From Candidatus Omnitrophota bacterium (GTDB lineage Bacteria > Ratteibacteria > UBA8468 > B48-G9 > JAFGKM01), in assembly GCA_023819545.1 (NCBI GenBank), contig JAMWCA010000071.1, positions 1-6,411 on the forward strand: 6,411 bases of DNA, written 5' to 3'. The notes below the pieces were generated by a model. That model saw only the letters and a program-made list of their open reading frames with translations. It had not been told where the DNA came from and ran no database searches. A program made the position numbers and the translations under genes. Positions 6,379-6,411 of this stretch are shown here, piece after piece. Positions within the stretch are counted from its first letter, which is position 1; each line of letters starts with the position of its first letter.

Positions 6379-6411
6379 GAGAAAATTATATAAGAAAGAT
6401 AGTAAACAGGT

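Noticed and set aside
6385..6390. TATAAT on the minus strand upstream of the main promoter
   Set aside because: It matches a -10 exactly, but the visible bases at the proper -35 distance (ACCT at the right edge) do not fit TTGACA and there is no TGn extension. In such AT-rich DNA a lone TATAAT is weak evidence.
1..6411. CRISPR array, tRNA/rRNA, insertion sequence or attachment site
   Set aside because: No regularly spaced repeats, no RNA-gene-like GC-rich stretches, and no transposase motifs or terminal inverted repeats were seen; nearly all of the window is coding.

Overview
The window is very AT-rich. All five recognisable genes lie on the minus strand, so transcription runs from the right edge to the left. 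Together they form one tightly packed operon-like block for making and exporting a surface polysaccharide (O-antigen or capsule type) through an ABC transporter. The protein set points to a bacterium with a lipid-linked surface glycan, most likely a Gram-negative-type cell. The Lys/Ile-rich composition and frequent ATA and AGA codons suggest an AT-rich, possibly uncultured lineage, but the sequence does not let me name it.

Layout in transcription order. From 6411 to 6338 is a 74-base non-coding stretch with a strong sigma70-like promoter (TTGACA, 17 bp, TAAAAT) embedded in short direct and inverted repeats. Next comes wzm (6337-5519), the ABC transporter membrane subunit. Two bases later is wzt (5516-4284), the ATPase with a C-terminal carbohydrate-binding-like domain. 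It is followed by a two-domain protein (4271-2577) that joins a GT8 glycosyltransferase to a SAM-dependent methyltransferase. After that is a GT2 glycosyltransferase (2573-1269). Last is a multi-span GT-C fold membrane glycosyltransferase (1256 to the left edge), whose C-terminus lies outside the window. Gaps between genes are 2 to 12 bases and no internal terminator is seen.

Likely teamwork (inference): GT8 and GT2 domains build or decorate a glycan on undecaprenyl phosphate in the cytoplasm, and the methyltransferase may modify or cap it. Wzt recognises the glycan and, with Wzm, exports it. The GT-C enzyme may then add sugars on the outer face of the inner membrane. No polymerase or flippase of the Wzx/Wzy route is seen, as expected for an ABC-dependent pathway.

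Points that stand out: the GT8-methyltransferase fusion, whose junction still looks like a ribosome-binding site plus ATG; the nearly leaderless promoter of wzm with palindromes over its -10 and -35; and the fact that wzt and the three genes after it all sit in one reading frame, separated only by TAA stops.
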